A stretch of 64,000 nt of DNA from Sclerurus mexicanus. Taxonomy: Eukaryota > Chordata > Aves > Passeriformes > Furnariidae. This document shows positions 38,430 to 50,830 of this stretch, in pieces (within the stretch, counting starts at the first letter, position 1; every line of letters begins with the position of its first letter). The notes beneath the pieces are model-generated. The model was not told the DNA's origin. It ran no database searches and was given only the letters and a program-made list of their open reading frames with translations. The stretch is taken from positions 1,627,293 to 1,691,292 of the forward strand of contig VWZF01013053.1 in NCBI GenBank assembly GCA_013396755.1. Direction: 5' to 3'. A program made the position numbers and the translations under genes.

Positions 38430-38610
38430 TGAGCAACTCTTCAAAGTTGCATGGAAAGCTCTTCATGCTCCGTTCTAACTAAGTGCCACTATAAATTACA
38501 CAAAAAGAGATTAGGATTGCGAGGTACTTGCTGTGCTGTTCTGGAATGACTAATTAGCTGATGCAAATCCAGTCCAAAGTGCTCTTAAGGAAATCAAGCC
38601 TAGAAGGTAG
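38430..38610. promoter_or_regulatory. Unique homeodomain and octamer-like stretch (enhancer candidate)
   Basis: Contains CTAATTAGC followed closely by the octamer-like TGATGCAAAT, within repeat-free sequence that also holds AAGTTGCATGG and several retained CpGs. A juxtaposed homeodomain and POU-type site is typical of developmental enhancers, but no function is shown. Confidence 0.2.
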
Positions 38611-40085
38611 GTATGAGTATTGTGTCTCACCAGGAAGAACACTGAGACTAGACTGAGCTTGCCAGATACAACTACTACATTTTTAATCATAGGGAGACAT
38701 AAATAATCCTGAGATTACAGTCTTTCTATTAAAATTTTTCCTTCTCAAACTCATGAATATATCCTGAAGATAAAACCACAAATCACTATTACACCTCAGA
38801 AATAATTTTTCGGATGAGCAGAAATCAGTCAAGAAAAAGCATTTTTAATAAAGCACCTTCAAAATATAGAATTCTTTTTTTCCAAAACTTTTTTTCTTCC
38901 TTTAAAGATTGTTTTAGCTGCCATCTTTCTTTGACCTCAATGAAGTTGGTACATGAAGTTTATAAAGCCAAGGGCAAAGGATTCAGGAATAGCAAATGAA
39001 CCACATGTCCCTCCACATACCTCCAACCCTGTTCAACAGGATTCCTGAAAGCTGGACTGGGATGGGCCTTTCCTTTCTATATGTCTCTTCTGTTTTTCTT
39101 TTCCCAGTTTTAGGGCAGGGGCACTCCATTAGAAGAAAAACATATCTCAGTAGGTCTGCTCTCTTTATGAGTTTTTCTCTCTAATGTTTTCACTTACACA
39201 CTACAATTTTTTTCTAACACAATGACTGTTTTGTCATGCTGAATAAGTTTTCCTACTCTTCATCTTCCATTTGGGAATATGGGCTAAACCTCACAAGAAA
39301 GAATATGATAAAAGACAGGCATAGCACTTGCATTAGGAGGACAGGGAGCTTTTGAAGTACACTCCTGAAGTCAGCAAACAAAAACTAGGCAGCAAAGAGT
39401 GCTGCCTGTTACAATATGCTGCAGAGATGAGACTAAACTCAAATGAAATATTTTGCTTTTTAGTCACTGGTCCTGCTCCCGAGTGATGAAAAGGATCTGA
39501 TGACTTTCTCCTGAGTCAGAGCTTTCATTGCCCCTGAGAAAGGGATGCATTGGTTATACAAATGACAATTAATTGAAGTACCTCAGAGGCTGGGAAACTC
39601 CAGAGCAGACGCACACAAGCCTTTGTAGGTGGCACACAGAAGCTATCAATCAGGAAACTATAACTTTTTTTTTTTCCCTAAGCTGCAATTGTTCCCGCTA
39701 ATATATTTATTTCTGAAATCCTACATCCAGCCCCCAGAGGCTCAAAGATGATGTGCAGTATCATTACAAAGCCAAACTATCACATTTGAAATGCACTGAG
39801 TATAATGAGGAAACCCTCATCAAACTAGAGCAGCCACTCTTGTATTTTGCCTGAAACTGTCTCTGTATTCCACATGAGAGCTCTTCCCCACGCTCATATT
39901 CTAAAGATGTAAGACCTACTTTAGAGAATGACATTTTTGAGTATGGAGGGCAGAGCTCTGAGAAGCCCTCGGGATATTGGGCTGGCTTCAGATTCCTCTC
40001 TCTACCGAGTTTGTTCAACCGTGCTCTATCTGCAGTCTATACGATTAATTAATGTGTGATAGATTAGTAACTCCCAAATAGGAAA
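38611..40085. other. Gene-free stretch
   Basis: Unique sequence with a T11 run at 39665-39675. No gene or named repeat is recognised. Confidence 0.6.
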
Positions 40086-40267
40086 TCATGTTTTCGCCAC
40101 AGGCTGTAGCAGAAGAGCACAGGGTCTTATTCTGACATTGCTTTTGCTGATAAATCCTGAGAGGAACTCTGCTGAGTCTATCAGGCTGGCAAAGTCATCG
40201 CAAGGAAGATCTGATAGGGCACAGCAGTGAGCAAAGCCACCCATCATCCTCGGATCTGAGTCAGCCA
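40086..40267 (-). other. Exon-like open stretch on the minus strand (unassigned)
   Basis: On the minus strand a pyrimidine/TG-rich tract (TGTGTGTCTGTCTGTTCG) ends in CAG, a good splice-acceptor pattern. It is followed from 40267 by an open frame of about 60 codons to a TGA at 40088-40086. The peptide includes MMGGFAHCCALSDLPCDDF and resembles no family I know. No strong GT donor follows, so it would have to be a terminal exon, a lncRNA exon or a coincidence. The adjacent CR1 lies upstream on this strand. Confidence 0.15.
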
Positions 40268-40340
40268 CTGCGAACAGACAGACACACAAGTATGCTATAC
40301 TTTGTCTCAATTTTTTGTTTAATGGGATGAAAAATAATAA

Positions 40341-40714
40341 GCACCCAGGGAAAAGCACAGCTCAAGAAGGCTCTGGGGAGACGTTACAGCAGCCTTCCAA
40401 TACCTGAAGGGAGCCTACAAGAAGGCTGGAAAGGGGCTTTTTGCAAGGGCATGTGATGATAGGACAAGGGGGAATGGCTTTAAGCTAAAAGAGAGTAGAT
40501 TTAAATTAGATATGGGAAGAAATTCTTTACTGTGAGGGTGGTAAGGCACTGGAATTGGTTGCTGTGATTGCCCCATCCCTGGAATTTTTCAAGGCCTGTT
40601 TCATTTGGGCTCTGAGCAACCTGGTCCGGTGGGAGGTGACCCTGCCCACAGCAGAGGGGTTGGAACAAGACGAGCTTTAAGGTCCCCTCCAACACAAACC
40701 GTTCTATGATTCTA
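40341..40714 (+). mobile_element. CR1 LINE, 5'-truncated 3' end
   Basis: This is the 3' terminal part of a chicken-repeat-1 LINE, the dominant retrotransposon of birds. Diagnostic blocks in order: AAGGCTCTGGGGAGACGTTA, CCTTCCAATACCTGAAGG, GATAGGACAAGGGGGAATGG, GAAGAAATTCTTTACTGTGA, GCCCCATCCCTGGAATTTTT, GAGCAACCTGGTCCGGTGGG, and TTTAAGGTCCCCTCCAACAC. It ends in the typical short octamer-type tail TTCTATGATTCTA with no poly-A. A block of roughly 10 bases that I expect after CACTGGAA..GGTTGC appears deleted. The 5' edge is fuzzy: the match is firm from about 40361 and plausible from 40341. It carries no open reverse transcriptase and is a dead-on-arrival copy. Divergence suggests an old insertion. 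Confidence 0.95.
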
Positions 40715-41183
40715 AAAAGTCATGAAGCAGTTGCATATAAATATTAGTGTTTTGTTTAAAATCTTAGGAAAATGCAACTCTAATTGCAAATCCACTTACT
40801 TTTAGTATCCCATAAACCTAAAGAATTGTGGGTGAGCAGTCTTTTGAGATGTTCCAATTGCTCCTAACAGAATAGATGGATGTGTACCAAATCTGAAGGT
40901 TGGAATCAAGTACAATGTGTTTTTTTTCTGGAGAGGGTTTTGAAAGGTCAAACCACATCAATATTGTTGCTGTGGTCTTGCAGCATAGTCACCCTGCAAT
41001 TTTGTCTTCTTTAGTGAAATCCCAGTACAGTCAGATTTATTCACACCCAATCTTGAAATTCTACCTCTACCAGAGGGTGGAAACCCATTTATTTTAGTGG
41101 AGTACCAACAACGTATGTGTGGTTTTGTTGTATTTGTCTTTGTATCAGCTTACAACTCCTTATAGGCGATCTGTACCAGCAAC

Positions 41184-41200
41184 CTCCCCCCTCCCCCCCA
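41184..41200 (+). repeat. C-rich homopolymer tract
   Basis: C6, T, then C8 on the + strand. The complementary strand has two long G-runs. Low complexity. Confidence 0.8.
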
Positions 41201-42362
41201 TTCCTATGTCATTTCTTCCCCTCTGTCTAGATGTCACCTTGTTAATCAGTGCATTACAGTTGGCTGCATTTAGCTGGCTGCAGTAACATTGCCGAGTTCA
41301 GTGACTTGAGTGGGTATTTTGCCCACAGACCACCCAGCTGTGTTTTGGTGTTGTCTTCCATGTGAGTGCTGCAGTTTGTGCTTATGGTATCCCATGTGAC
41401 TGCTTTTCACTTTGCTTGGATCATGTGTTCTTCCCTTCCATTTACTTTTGTCGCTATTTATGATTTTCTGAAGTCAGCTGCACAGAATTTATCTCTCCAT
41501 CCACTAATTTAACACTAAAGGGCTCTTCACTGAATACACATATTTAAGGTTCCCTTTCCATAAATGTTCCTCAGGATTCTTTGGCAACACGTGCAGTTGA
41601 AAAACAGTTATACCAACAAACCTGTTTTGAGAATAGCTGTAGAAATTTGCATTCTGTCCCAGTTTCTGACACAGACTTCCCTCCTAAGGACGGAAAATTG
41701 CTCAGCTCTTATCTGTCTCAATTCTCTAGCTCTAAGGTGGGAATAATAACGTTTCCTTTCCCCAGTGCTTTCTCTGTATATTTAGATTAGAAGCACAAAA
41801 GGGACAACGGCTGCTTGATTATATTCTAGGGTGGCTGCTAAGACACAGAATTGCTTCTCTGGGTTAATATTAATATGCATAAAAATAATGCTTTCATGTA
41901 CAAAGGAAAATCAGTTTAAAATTTGAACCAACATTGATTTTCAGTATTTTCCAAAGTCTAATTAGTAACAAACGAGGGGTCTTTTTCCTTCATAATGTTT
42001 GCATCACTGTGCTACTTTGCTGTGTCATGTTAACCCTGGTGCTAAGTCACTGTGCATGTCATGCATATCCTCCAAGGAGTTTTCCAAGGCTGCTCCTGAC
42101 ACAGTGCAGCCCTCAAGCCTGCAAATGAACTAGACCTTTCTGCTTCGTCAGCACATCTTTTTTCTTTTTTTTTCCTGGCTATGTAGAAAGAGGTTTTCAC
42201 TGTAACTTGCAGTTATAGTTGCAGACTAGGCCACTAGGTAGTCTGTCATTCCTTGAGAGTATTTTCATACTGTTTCCATGTTCCTGTTTTGCTTTGATAT
42301 TTATGTGTTCTGAATAATGAGAACAGCTGATTGGGAGGCTGTATTTCCTCCTTGCAGAGGAG

Positions 42363-42378
42363 AAAAAAAAAAAAAAAA
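42363..42378 (+). repeat. Poly-A run (A16)
   Basis: Sixteen uninterrupted A. No SINE or retrocopy is recognised upstream, so I do not read it as a retroposon tail. Confidence 0.9.
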
Positions 42379-42506
42379 GGAGTGAACACTTGGGTATTTT
42401 TATTTTTAAATCATCACCAGCAAGTCCTCTGAAAAAAATTTTCAGTTTTTTGTATTCCAAAAAGGTATTGGCCATCTGAAACTGAATGCTTTCCAAATTA
42501 ATTTTC

Positions 42507-42518
42507 TTTTTTTTTTTT
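42507..42518 (+). repeat. Poly-T run (T12)
   Basis: Twelve T, about 130 bp after the A16 run. The A16 and T12 form an inverted pair that could fold, but the intervening sequence shows no other symmetry. Confidence 0.85.
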
Positions 42519-44152
42519 GGAAACATCAGCTTTGGTAAAAATGTAATTTTCCTTCAGAAAGGCAGTGTGACCATTTCTGTAACAGTGAGCACGACACACT
42601 TTGATTGTTTTGGTCAAGTATCCATAGTACTGTTAATGCAAACAGGGCTCTGGGTCACTTAGGAATCGCTCCAGTGCCAAAAGCTGTGCACCAAGTGCTG
42701 GGAAGTATGAACATCTATTTCTCAGGCAGTTTTCTGTACCTTATCACCTTAAGAAATACCCGAGGTGTTGGTAATTTTAGAAGCGGTCAGCAAGCCTCTT
42801 AGCCCACGATTAATACTTTTAGTTTCTGTGTTGCTGGCAGGAGAGTGTTTTGTGTCTGAAGCAGTTCAGATGAGTACTAAATTCTCCTCTGATTTTGAAA
42901 GTGTGGCTAGTGGCCACTTAATCAACTATATTCCTGTTAACTATCGGCAATATATCTAATTTGTTGGGTTTCTAAGATATTTGCTTTGTTTTCAACAAGC
43001 TTTGAGGTATAGGTTAAGTGATGTCTTTATAGAGTATTTGACTATGATCTGCTGAGCTCAAATTTGTAGCTCAGCTGTCTTTTTTCTCTTCAAATCATAA
43101 GCAATTCACCATTTTTATGATTTTGCCTCTACCATGACCTGGTGAGGGGAGAGGGGGAAGAAATTCTTTAGATCACCTTGCAAGTCTGAGCCTTGTGCCT
43201 GGCAAAGGACTTTTCCTGCTAATTACCAGAACTGTTAATTCAGTTGTCACGTTTGGCAGTCGAGAGAGAGTGGCTGCCAGTGTCCATTTCCTACTAGTGG
43301 AGTGAAGAGGTAAGAGCAGGACTGTAAAAGGATGAAAAGCAATTTCAAAAGCATTTCTGCTTTTCTCACTGCAAGATTTCAGCAATATTCTGTTTCTAAA
43401 GGAGGGATCAGCTTCTGTTTACTGAGTGTCCCTGGAGGGATAGTGACCTGTGGAGTGAGGGGCTCACTGCTGACAGGTTATTTATTGTGGTAACTCTTCA
43501 GAAACACTGCACCGTAACTTTGAATGGATGTATGGGAACAACCCAGCAGCTCTTTGCAAACAAGAGTAACTCTGTGGTTATCCTGTGGCAATATTGCTGC
43601 TTTATCTCATGGTAAGAGGACAAATAATTTTAGCCAGAGCTGCAGGCGGTGAATTTAATCCACCTAATTCCTCATAGACATTAAATTATAGGTTTGACTG
43701 GAATGCCTTTGTCCCTGCAATGGCAGAGCAGAAATGTGAATGCCCATCTCTGTATCCAGATACGTTGTGGTATTTCCTGCAAGGAACTAGCGGCACGAAC
43801 AAGGTCATTTCTTATTGCTCTGGTCTCTGTGGTCATACTCTAAGCCCCCTGACTTTTCCTGGTTTCCAAATCTGGTATCAATATCTTACTTTACATCTCA
43901 TGCACACCAAGACATAATGGCACGGTAGGATTAAACAATAAGCACCACTGGTCACCTGTGTGTCATAACCATTGATCTGTTAAAGGAAAAGGAAATGCTC
44001 TCTTAGTTCAGTGCGCTGGGGTTTTGGAAGACTTAAAGAGGTTTGTAACCACAGGCTGCCCAGGGACAACACTGCAGCCCTTGTCACTGGGGAGTTTTAG
44101 GAATAGTCAACAGCATCTCTGCTCTTCTTTTATAAGAAAACAGAAAAATGTT

Positions 44153-44170
44153 CACACACGCACACACACA
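44153..44170 (+). repeat. (CA)n microsatellite with one CG interruption
   Basis: Nine dinucleotide units of CA with one CG in the fourth unit. A short dinucleotide repeat. Confidence 0.85.
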
Positions 44171-46059
44171 TGTTCCCTACAAGGGATCTGTCCTGAGAAG
44201 CTGTGCATTTCTGACGTGCCAAGATATGACGCAGTTTTGGATGTACTTTGTAAAGTCCAAGGATATCCATTGGTTTCCCAGTTCTGCAAGAACTTAGCTA
44301 CGCCATTCCGTTATAACTTACAAATGTGGGTGCTGCAATTCAGCTCCCAGATCAACACAGGTGTCCATCAAAGTTCTTCTGATTATGTTTAGATTAATTT
44401 AAAAAAAAAAAGTAATTTCTGTTGCTGTCCCTCAAGCACATCAATCTTTGAAGTTAAAAGTCTTCTCAAGCACAGTTAGCAAGCTTGCTTCAATCATAGT
44501 GCTGATCTAGTTATTGATCATCAAAAAGCCTCTGAAAAGCTTAATTTTGTCTTCCTAAAGAATCTGGACATCTTCAAATACTTTAAAGTTTACTAAGTAT
44601 TTATTCATTGATTTATTTTAATATACAGAAAAAGTGGAGATGATACGTATTTTACAGAAGCCCATGGCTTTTGGTACTACTCTGGGAGGTTTAAAGCCTT
44701 CCACTCGAATGTGGTTCCACTTCTCTGGGGCAGATGTTTGCTCCACAAGTTATTTTCCACAGATAACTTGTTCTCTGAGTATATTTGTCTTAGCTTTCAG
44801 CAGGCAGCACACTGTTAATGAAGCAGAGAGATGCAAACAAGAACATCTTGAAAACCATGTCATTAGGGCTGGAGCCTGGATTCTTCAGCTTTCTGCAAGC
44901 AACTGGAGCTTGCTGTCCACATGAGAAAAGAATTTGTGGGGAAAATATTCCACTCTTGTTTGATTATTTTCATTTGCATAAAGCTGGATGGGGTTATTGT
45001 GGAAAAAGATAGTCTCTGAACTTCAAAATAGGAATTTAGCATGAAAATGTTTATTTTTCCTCATGAAAATGCTTTCAGAAAGTTTTTTTCTTTTATTTTT
45101 TTCCCCATCATTTTGCATCCTCAGCTAACCCCTGCCCTGATATGTCCATTGCTGACCATGACAACTTTTCTGCTTCTCTGTTCTTTTCCTCACTTTCAGA
45201 ATCTCCCTGGTTCTAGGAGGTACTTTGCTGAGGAGAGACTCCCGAGGGGAATGTCTCTTGCTCTTCAAAACAGAATCTCCTCTGAGGCTTGAAGGAGCGA
45301 CTGTAACTGAAAATAGTACTATTGAGTGGACGTCCTCAAAGCTGTGAGGGTTCTTTACATTTTTTCTAGGAAAAGATGATGAAAAGCTTGATATTTTTCC
45401 CCTGGTGATATTCCACTTTGAAGATGTATTTATCTGAACATTGATTAAAAAGCAGAGCACAAGATCTCAAAATCAAGCTACTCTGAACAGCAAAGCTCCT
45501 GTGAACCACTTGGAGCTAAACCCATGGTGTTTTTCTTAATCTTGCCACAGAGGAGGAGGAGAGCTGGGAAGCCTGTTATACTCCTGCTGCCTCTAGGCAT
45601 AACCATGTTTTGCCTTAGCTGTCAGCTTATCTTTGTGGAACAGAGATAATGCAGATTTTTCCTTTTTTAAATTAAGGTTGTTCATATATTGAAGCCTTCT
45701 ATCTCCCCACTGATAACTGGAATAACAAAGCCTGCTGATGTTGTCTCTCTCAATGTAGACTTTAATACATTTGACCCACTTGTCATATTCTTGGCATCAC
45801 AGCCTGTGTGTTTTAAAGAGGCTGCTTTGGAAATGAGGTAATGGCACAAATGGGGGATTTGTGTAGGTACAGTGGCACAACTGCACTTCATGAGGGCTTT
45901 AGGAACAGGGAGAGGAGCTCTGTAGTCTATTGCTTGAAATGTAGATCACAGCAGGGCTGGACCTATTTAAAAATCACCAGAGGTCTCACGAGTTAACTTC
46001 CCCTTCATGTAATAGAAAAAGAGGTTGAATGAGTCATGTGAAGCCTGCCATGAGATTAA

Positions 46060-47010
46060 TATAGACAAAGATGTCATATCCTCATGCATGCAGCTGCGAA
46101 TGGCGTATCTCCTTTGCCATCTGCAGATTAAATGGACATAGTGTCTCAGTGGCTGCTGCAGGCCTTGGTATAACTCACTTATCATCAGGCAGATTTCCTG
46201 TTGCCTAATACCCCAACACAATAGTTATTTAGCGTCAGACTTTGGTTTCTGGAGTAGTTTCAAAACCCTTCAGCCACAGTATGGAGTTTTATAACAGCAC
46301 CACTGTTAACTAATTGCACTCACTCACAGAATTATGAAACCCGAGAGGATAATTTGGTGCATCAAGAGTATATCTTTGTGAATTTTTCATAGGGTTATTT
46401 TCCTGCAGATCTGTTTGGTCTACTTTCTTTCCTCCTGGTAATTTGGGGCTTTCTTTTCCAACAATTAGAAAAACAACACTCTGCTTAATTACAATATTTA
46501 CAGAAACATATTGCAAGTTGTAACAAGCTTTACGTCAATTACCCTCTATATTTGCAAAGACTCACCTGCATTGACCTTTAAGTATCGTTCATTCCATTTG
46601 CAAATTGGACAGTTGAATGTGAGTGCTCAATTTATAAAAACCATTTAAGGACATATTATGTTAAGCATGCAATTAATCTTGATGGGAAAATACATAACCC
46701 TCTCGGATTATTCTGGTCATGGCTGGTATCACTGAGCAAGTTTATCTAGAATCTTCATCAAAACTTATTTGTGAGTTCATTACAAAAGGCCAAAGCTGAG
46801 AGAAAAATCTGTGCTCTTCATACTGAAGTCTTTGATGCAGTCACGTAATTCACATTTACTTCAGTGAGTCACCCATGTGCACAGAGATGAGAATTCTCCC
46901 TTGTTAGGGCTTTAAAGATTTCCATGGGAGTTTGCTTCCTTGAATATTTTATTTTCAGCTTTGTTATGGTAAGATGATTTTTCTGACATTTCACTGATCA
47001 CAAAGCAGCT
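46060..47010. promoter_or_regulatory. Long unique motif-dense block with a CArG box (enhancer candidate)
   Basis: Nearly 1 kb free of transposons and long homopolymers. Motifs seen: homeodomain cores at 46311-46316 (TAATTG), 46462-46468 (CAATTAG) and 46485-46491 (TTAATTA); an E-box CACCTG at 46563-46568; a nuclear-receptor-type TGACCTTT at 46572-46579; the self-complementary ATTTGCAAAT at 46596-46605; and CCATTTAAGG at 46641-46650, which exactly fits the SRF consensus CC(A/T)6GG. The minus-strand frames through it have no recognisable domain. Enhancer function is inferred from motif density only. Confidence 0.3.
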
Positions 47011-50000
47011 GGCCCCATGAAAAATAAAGCACACACACAAAGAAAGAAATGACTGGGTGTCTGGGGGAAAATGTGAGTTCTGTGTCTGAGCTGCAACAGA
47101 TTGTCATCATTAAAACAAAGCATCAGCAAATGCTGGAATGATGGGCATGAAAGAGTGGGAGCACTTTCTCAGATTGAAAGACAAAAGAAAGGTGGTGCTT
47201 TAATTAAGTCATTGTTCAGTTTGAGTGTATCATGTAGCTCTGATCTTTTTTAAAATTCTAAAATAATGGTGTTAAATACAAAGAAGATAACAGGTGGAAA
47301 CACTGTAAGGTGCACTTGATCTACCTGTACAAGTCACACCATCCCTTACTGCAGGTCTAAAAGTAGTGCTGCACAGATCTGCCAAGAATACCATAAAATC
47401 CAAAAATACAGGTGCTTGTCCATGCCGTGGAGTCTCTCACAGAGAAGAGTTAAAATCCAGATTTAAAAGTGGAACAGAACCAACCCCAGACACAGACATT
47501 TGCTGTGATCTCTCTTCCTTCTCTGTAGTCTATTTACAGCAGAAGATGGTCCCAGTTCTCCACTCCCACAGCCCTTTTACGAGTTCCTTCCAGGATTTTT
47601 TTTTCTAAGAGATCAGATGAGCGAGGGAGAGGTCTCTGGTTATGTGTTTGAAGGAGACAGGGGAAAAGCCTGACGTCCCTGTTGTACCAGCTCCATCACT
47701 GGAGGAAGAAGGAGCTCTACCAATGCCAAGACTTTTTCTGTCATAGAAAAAGACATAGGAAAAAGAAATGGCTCACAAAGGGCAAAAAACCCCCAGCCAA
47801 TAATTCTACATGGAGAACCAGTTCATTCCCTCCCCCTTCACCAGGATTTTTTATTAAATGCTTTTTCTTCTGAGTTTTCCATTTGTTTTCTATTTCTATT
47901 GAGTTTCTTTATTTATTTGTTTCTGCTTATCTATATTGCATGAGTTGTCACGCTGTTAAAGACCCTTATTAAGGAAAATGAATAATCTCCTTGAAGTTAC
48001 TTATAGTGTTCTCTGTTCCCTGCACTTATTGTTGTTTTCTCCCTGGTTATTGGAAATTAAAGGCCAGAAAATGCATTTGGCATGGAATTTTCATAGGAAT
48101 TTTTTTGAGGTTTTCCCTTAAAAGCTTTTTAATCAAAAGCTGCAACTAAAACCCAAACGACTTCTACATTTTCAAAAGGAATAGGTCAGCACTCTGGGCT
48201 TATATCAAATGTTACATTTTCAGAAACAAAGAATTGTAACCTCAAGTTCAATAAAAATGTTCTTAGGCAGACAGCATCCTGGCCACTGGCCCAGGCAGCT
48301 GCATTGTTTCTCCTGGGGCTGGGTTTCTGGGCAGTCAGAAGTGATGCAGAATCTGGAAACCAAGACTTCAGAGCAGAACAATGATGGAAATGAATGTGCT
48401 GTCCTGCGGGGATGATTTTCTTGGCCCTTTCTCATCAGCTTTCCTGTACTTCTTTTCATTCCACTCCCCTCCTTCCCATTCACTTTTCTTTGCTTATCCC
48501 TTTTCCCTTGTTTCTCACAACTCATTTCCCTGTCCCCTCCTTGCCTTGCTGCCTTCACTGTTCTCCTGTCTTTGTCCTTGCAGTGATGCACTGACATGAC
48601 CTAACACTGGCAAATCTTTGCTGGGGAACATTTCCTGCAGAAAGCAAAGATGTGTTTCAAGGCAGGCTCTAAGTGTTGTTTCTTCTCACAGACAAAAGAA
48701 CTGGGTCCATACCTCAAAAAATCCTCCCTTGCTCATTATGTGATTGTTTAACTAGTGCCTCACAAAAACTATATGAATTTTAATTCATAATGGTTCATTA
48801 AGAGGGACTTTTCAGGTCTTGGATTGTTTTTGTGGCCTTTCAGAGCTTCCCCCTTTCTCTCTAGCTACGTCTTGAGAGGGATCTTTGTTTTAAGTTCTTT
48901 TTGGCTACTCACTGTTTGCCTTATCAGCCAAGGAGAAGAAATGTGAAGATGTATGTGTCTGATCAAATATTTAGACTTTTAATACTAGTAGCTCACAAGA
49001 TACAGAAACCATAATTTCCTTCTGTTTACAGCACTTCTTCTGCAAGTATCCTGCTAATCTACCTAATGTATGTAAGAAAATGCAGACATGCCAGGATTTT
49101 TTTTATTTTAACTATCAATCTTCACAACAATATTATGAAGGAGTAAGGAATGGACTTTTCCAGGGACTAGATGTCCTATTTATTAAAGATAAGGCTTCAT
49201 GCTATCTGTTAGTGCCCTGTACGCAGCACTGGGTGACCTTTTCGTAAGAAACTCAGTTGTGTGATGTAGTTTTCCTGCAGGCTTTGGGTGTATGATTCTG
49301 TCCCTTTTGCAGAGGAAGCTATACTAGATCCTACACACATGTATCCTGGAATGAGACATCCTGTGGCTGATGTCCCCAGTGGAGCTACAGGGCCAAGTGC
49401 ATCTGGACAAACACAGTTGCTTGGGGCCAGTGGAGGAGCAACATTCCCGAAACCTCCTTCCCTCAGGTGTGATGCTCAAGAGAACATGTGTCAGAGATGA
49501 GCTTGGGGACTACATTTCCACATTTCGAGAGGGGTCAAAAGCAGGGTGACTCAGGTCTCTTGGTTCCATGACAGCCAACCCCCACATCCCAGCTGCACCC
49601 AGGACCCCAAGGCAAAAATGACCTTTCCCACTGCCCTTCTCTCTCTGCCTTCAGCAAACCTAGAGTGATTGTTTGGTAACCATATTGAGCTTTCGATTTG
49701 CTTCCACTCCACCCCTGAACAAAGGATTTATAACCCATATGCTGTTCAGTGCTTTTTCCCACTTGTACCTCTTGGTTTTTTTAAAAAAAAGCATCTTCTC
49801 TTTGGAACATTACCTTTTACTACGGAGATTTTTTCCCCACTTGTTATCTCAAGGTGGATGTGGTTTAGCCCTGCCTCTTCCTGTAATGCTTTCATGTCCA
49901 TTATTATTGCAGTGGCATTAGCAAGGTGTGTCTTCACGCTCAGACACTGCCAGTGGATATAGCTTTAGTAAATGAGATCTAGCTTTTTTCCTCCTTTCAT

Positions 50001-50639
50001 GTTATATAGGAATTAGTTAACTGATTCTCTGGTAACTTCTTGAGGCAAAAACTCTGGCAAGGAAGACCAAGGGAGCAGGAGGACCTTAACGCCCAAAACA
50101 CGGAGGTAGGCTCAGAAGTAGAGTCTGAGCCCCAGACTTTTAATTAATAGGTGTGCAGCTAAAAATGGAAATGTAAATGGATCCCAAGAAAAAGAAGATG
50201 AGCAATAATAACATGCTTGGTTGGCTGAAGTCTGCTACGTTGAGTTTAAGTTAACTGGATGCCCTGCTCTTGGCTTCAGTATACAAGATCAAAAATAAAT
50301 CCTATTAATACTTTTATTTTAACTAGTCATTCAAATCTGAGTGGGCTGAGGCACCATAAGTACCCAGGTTAACCCAAGGATTACTCCTGGCATAAATTGT
50401 GTGCACATATCAGAGATATGAGAATATCAAGTGAGTTCATTTAAATTAATGGCATTAAAACAAATGGAAAATTGATTTTTGGTAATAGAGGGCTTGATTT
50501 ACCCTATCTTAACTCCATTGACTTTGGTGGATTTGCAGCTACTTCACTTTGGCATAAATCAGGGGAATACCAAGTCCAGGGAGTGTAAACACTAAGACCA
50601 AGTGAAATATTTACTGTCTCATGTCTTATTATATTCAAA
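47011..50639. other. Gene-free stretch
   Basis: Unique sequence with no recognised gene or transposon. The stretch at 48420-48580 is pyrimidine-rich on the + strand (many C/T runs), which lengthens frames there artificially. T9 occurs near 47591. Confidence 0.55.
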
Positions 50640-50830
50640 GTAGGAGGAAATGTGTTTCTTCTGGTTTGTTCTACTGTAATGCAGAGAGTTGCCAGGAACA
50701 GCAGAAGTAATGATTAGCTGTTTATTGCAGCATTTGGCCTTAATAACTAGTATCATGCTAGCACAAACATAATTACAGATTCAAATCGAGCTTATAGTTA
50801 AGATATTTATAAAGCTACGAGTAGAACTTG
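50640..50830. promoter_or_regulatory. Unique AT-rich homeodomain-motif stretch (weak enhancer candidate)
   Basis: Contains TAATGATTAGC, TTATTGCAGC and ATAATTACAG in repeat-free sequence. The motif arrangement recalls conserved non-coding DNA, but the evidence is only textural. Confidence 0.15.

Larger units (their letters stand above)
40715..46059. other. Gene-free stretch with homopolymers and a CA repeat
   Basis: No gene is recognised over about 5.3 kb. Simple sequences include a C-rich tract (41184-41200), A16 (42363-42378), T12 (42507-42518), an AC repeat (44153-44170) and A11 (44401-44411). Unassigned frames such as 44024-44392 (+) look like chance. Confidence 0.55.

Noticed and set aside
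42363..42378. Poly-A tail of a processed pseudogene
   Set aside because: No spliced-mRNA-like body, target-site duplication or recognisable coding sequence precedes it.
46321..46350. A second CR1 or SINE tail (CTCACAGAATTATGAAAC)
   Set aside because: The opening recalls an antisense CR1 end, but the following bases do not match the CR1 consensus.
48394..48599. Overlapping frames resembling a hydrophobic peptide
   Set aside because: The DNA is a pyrimidine-rich stretch, and the Phe/Ser/Leu/Pro content follows from C/T composition.
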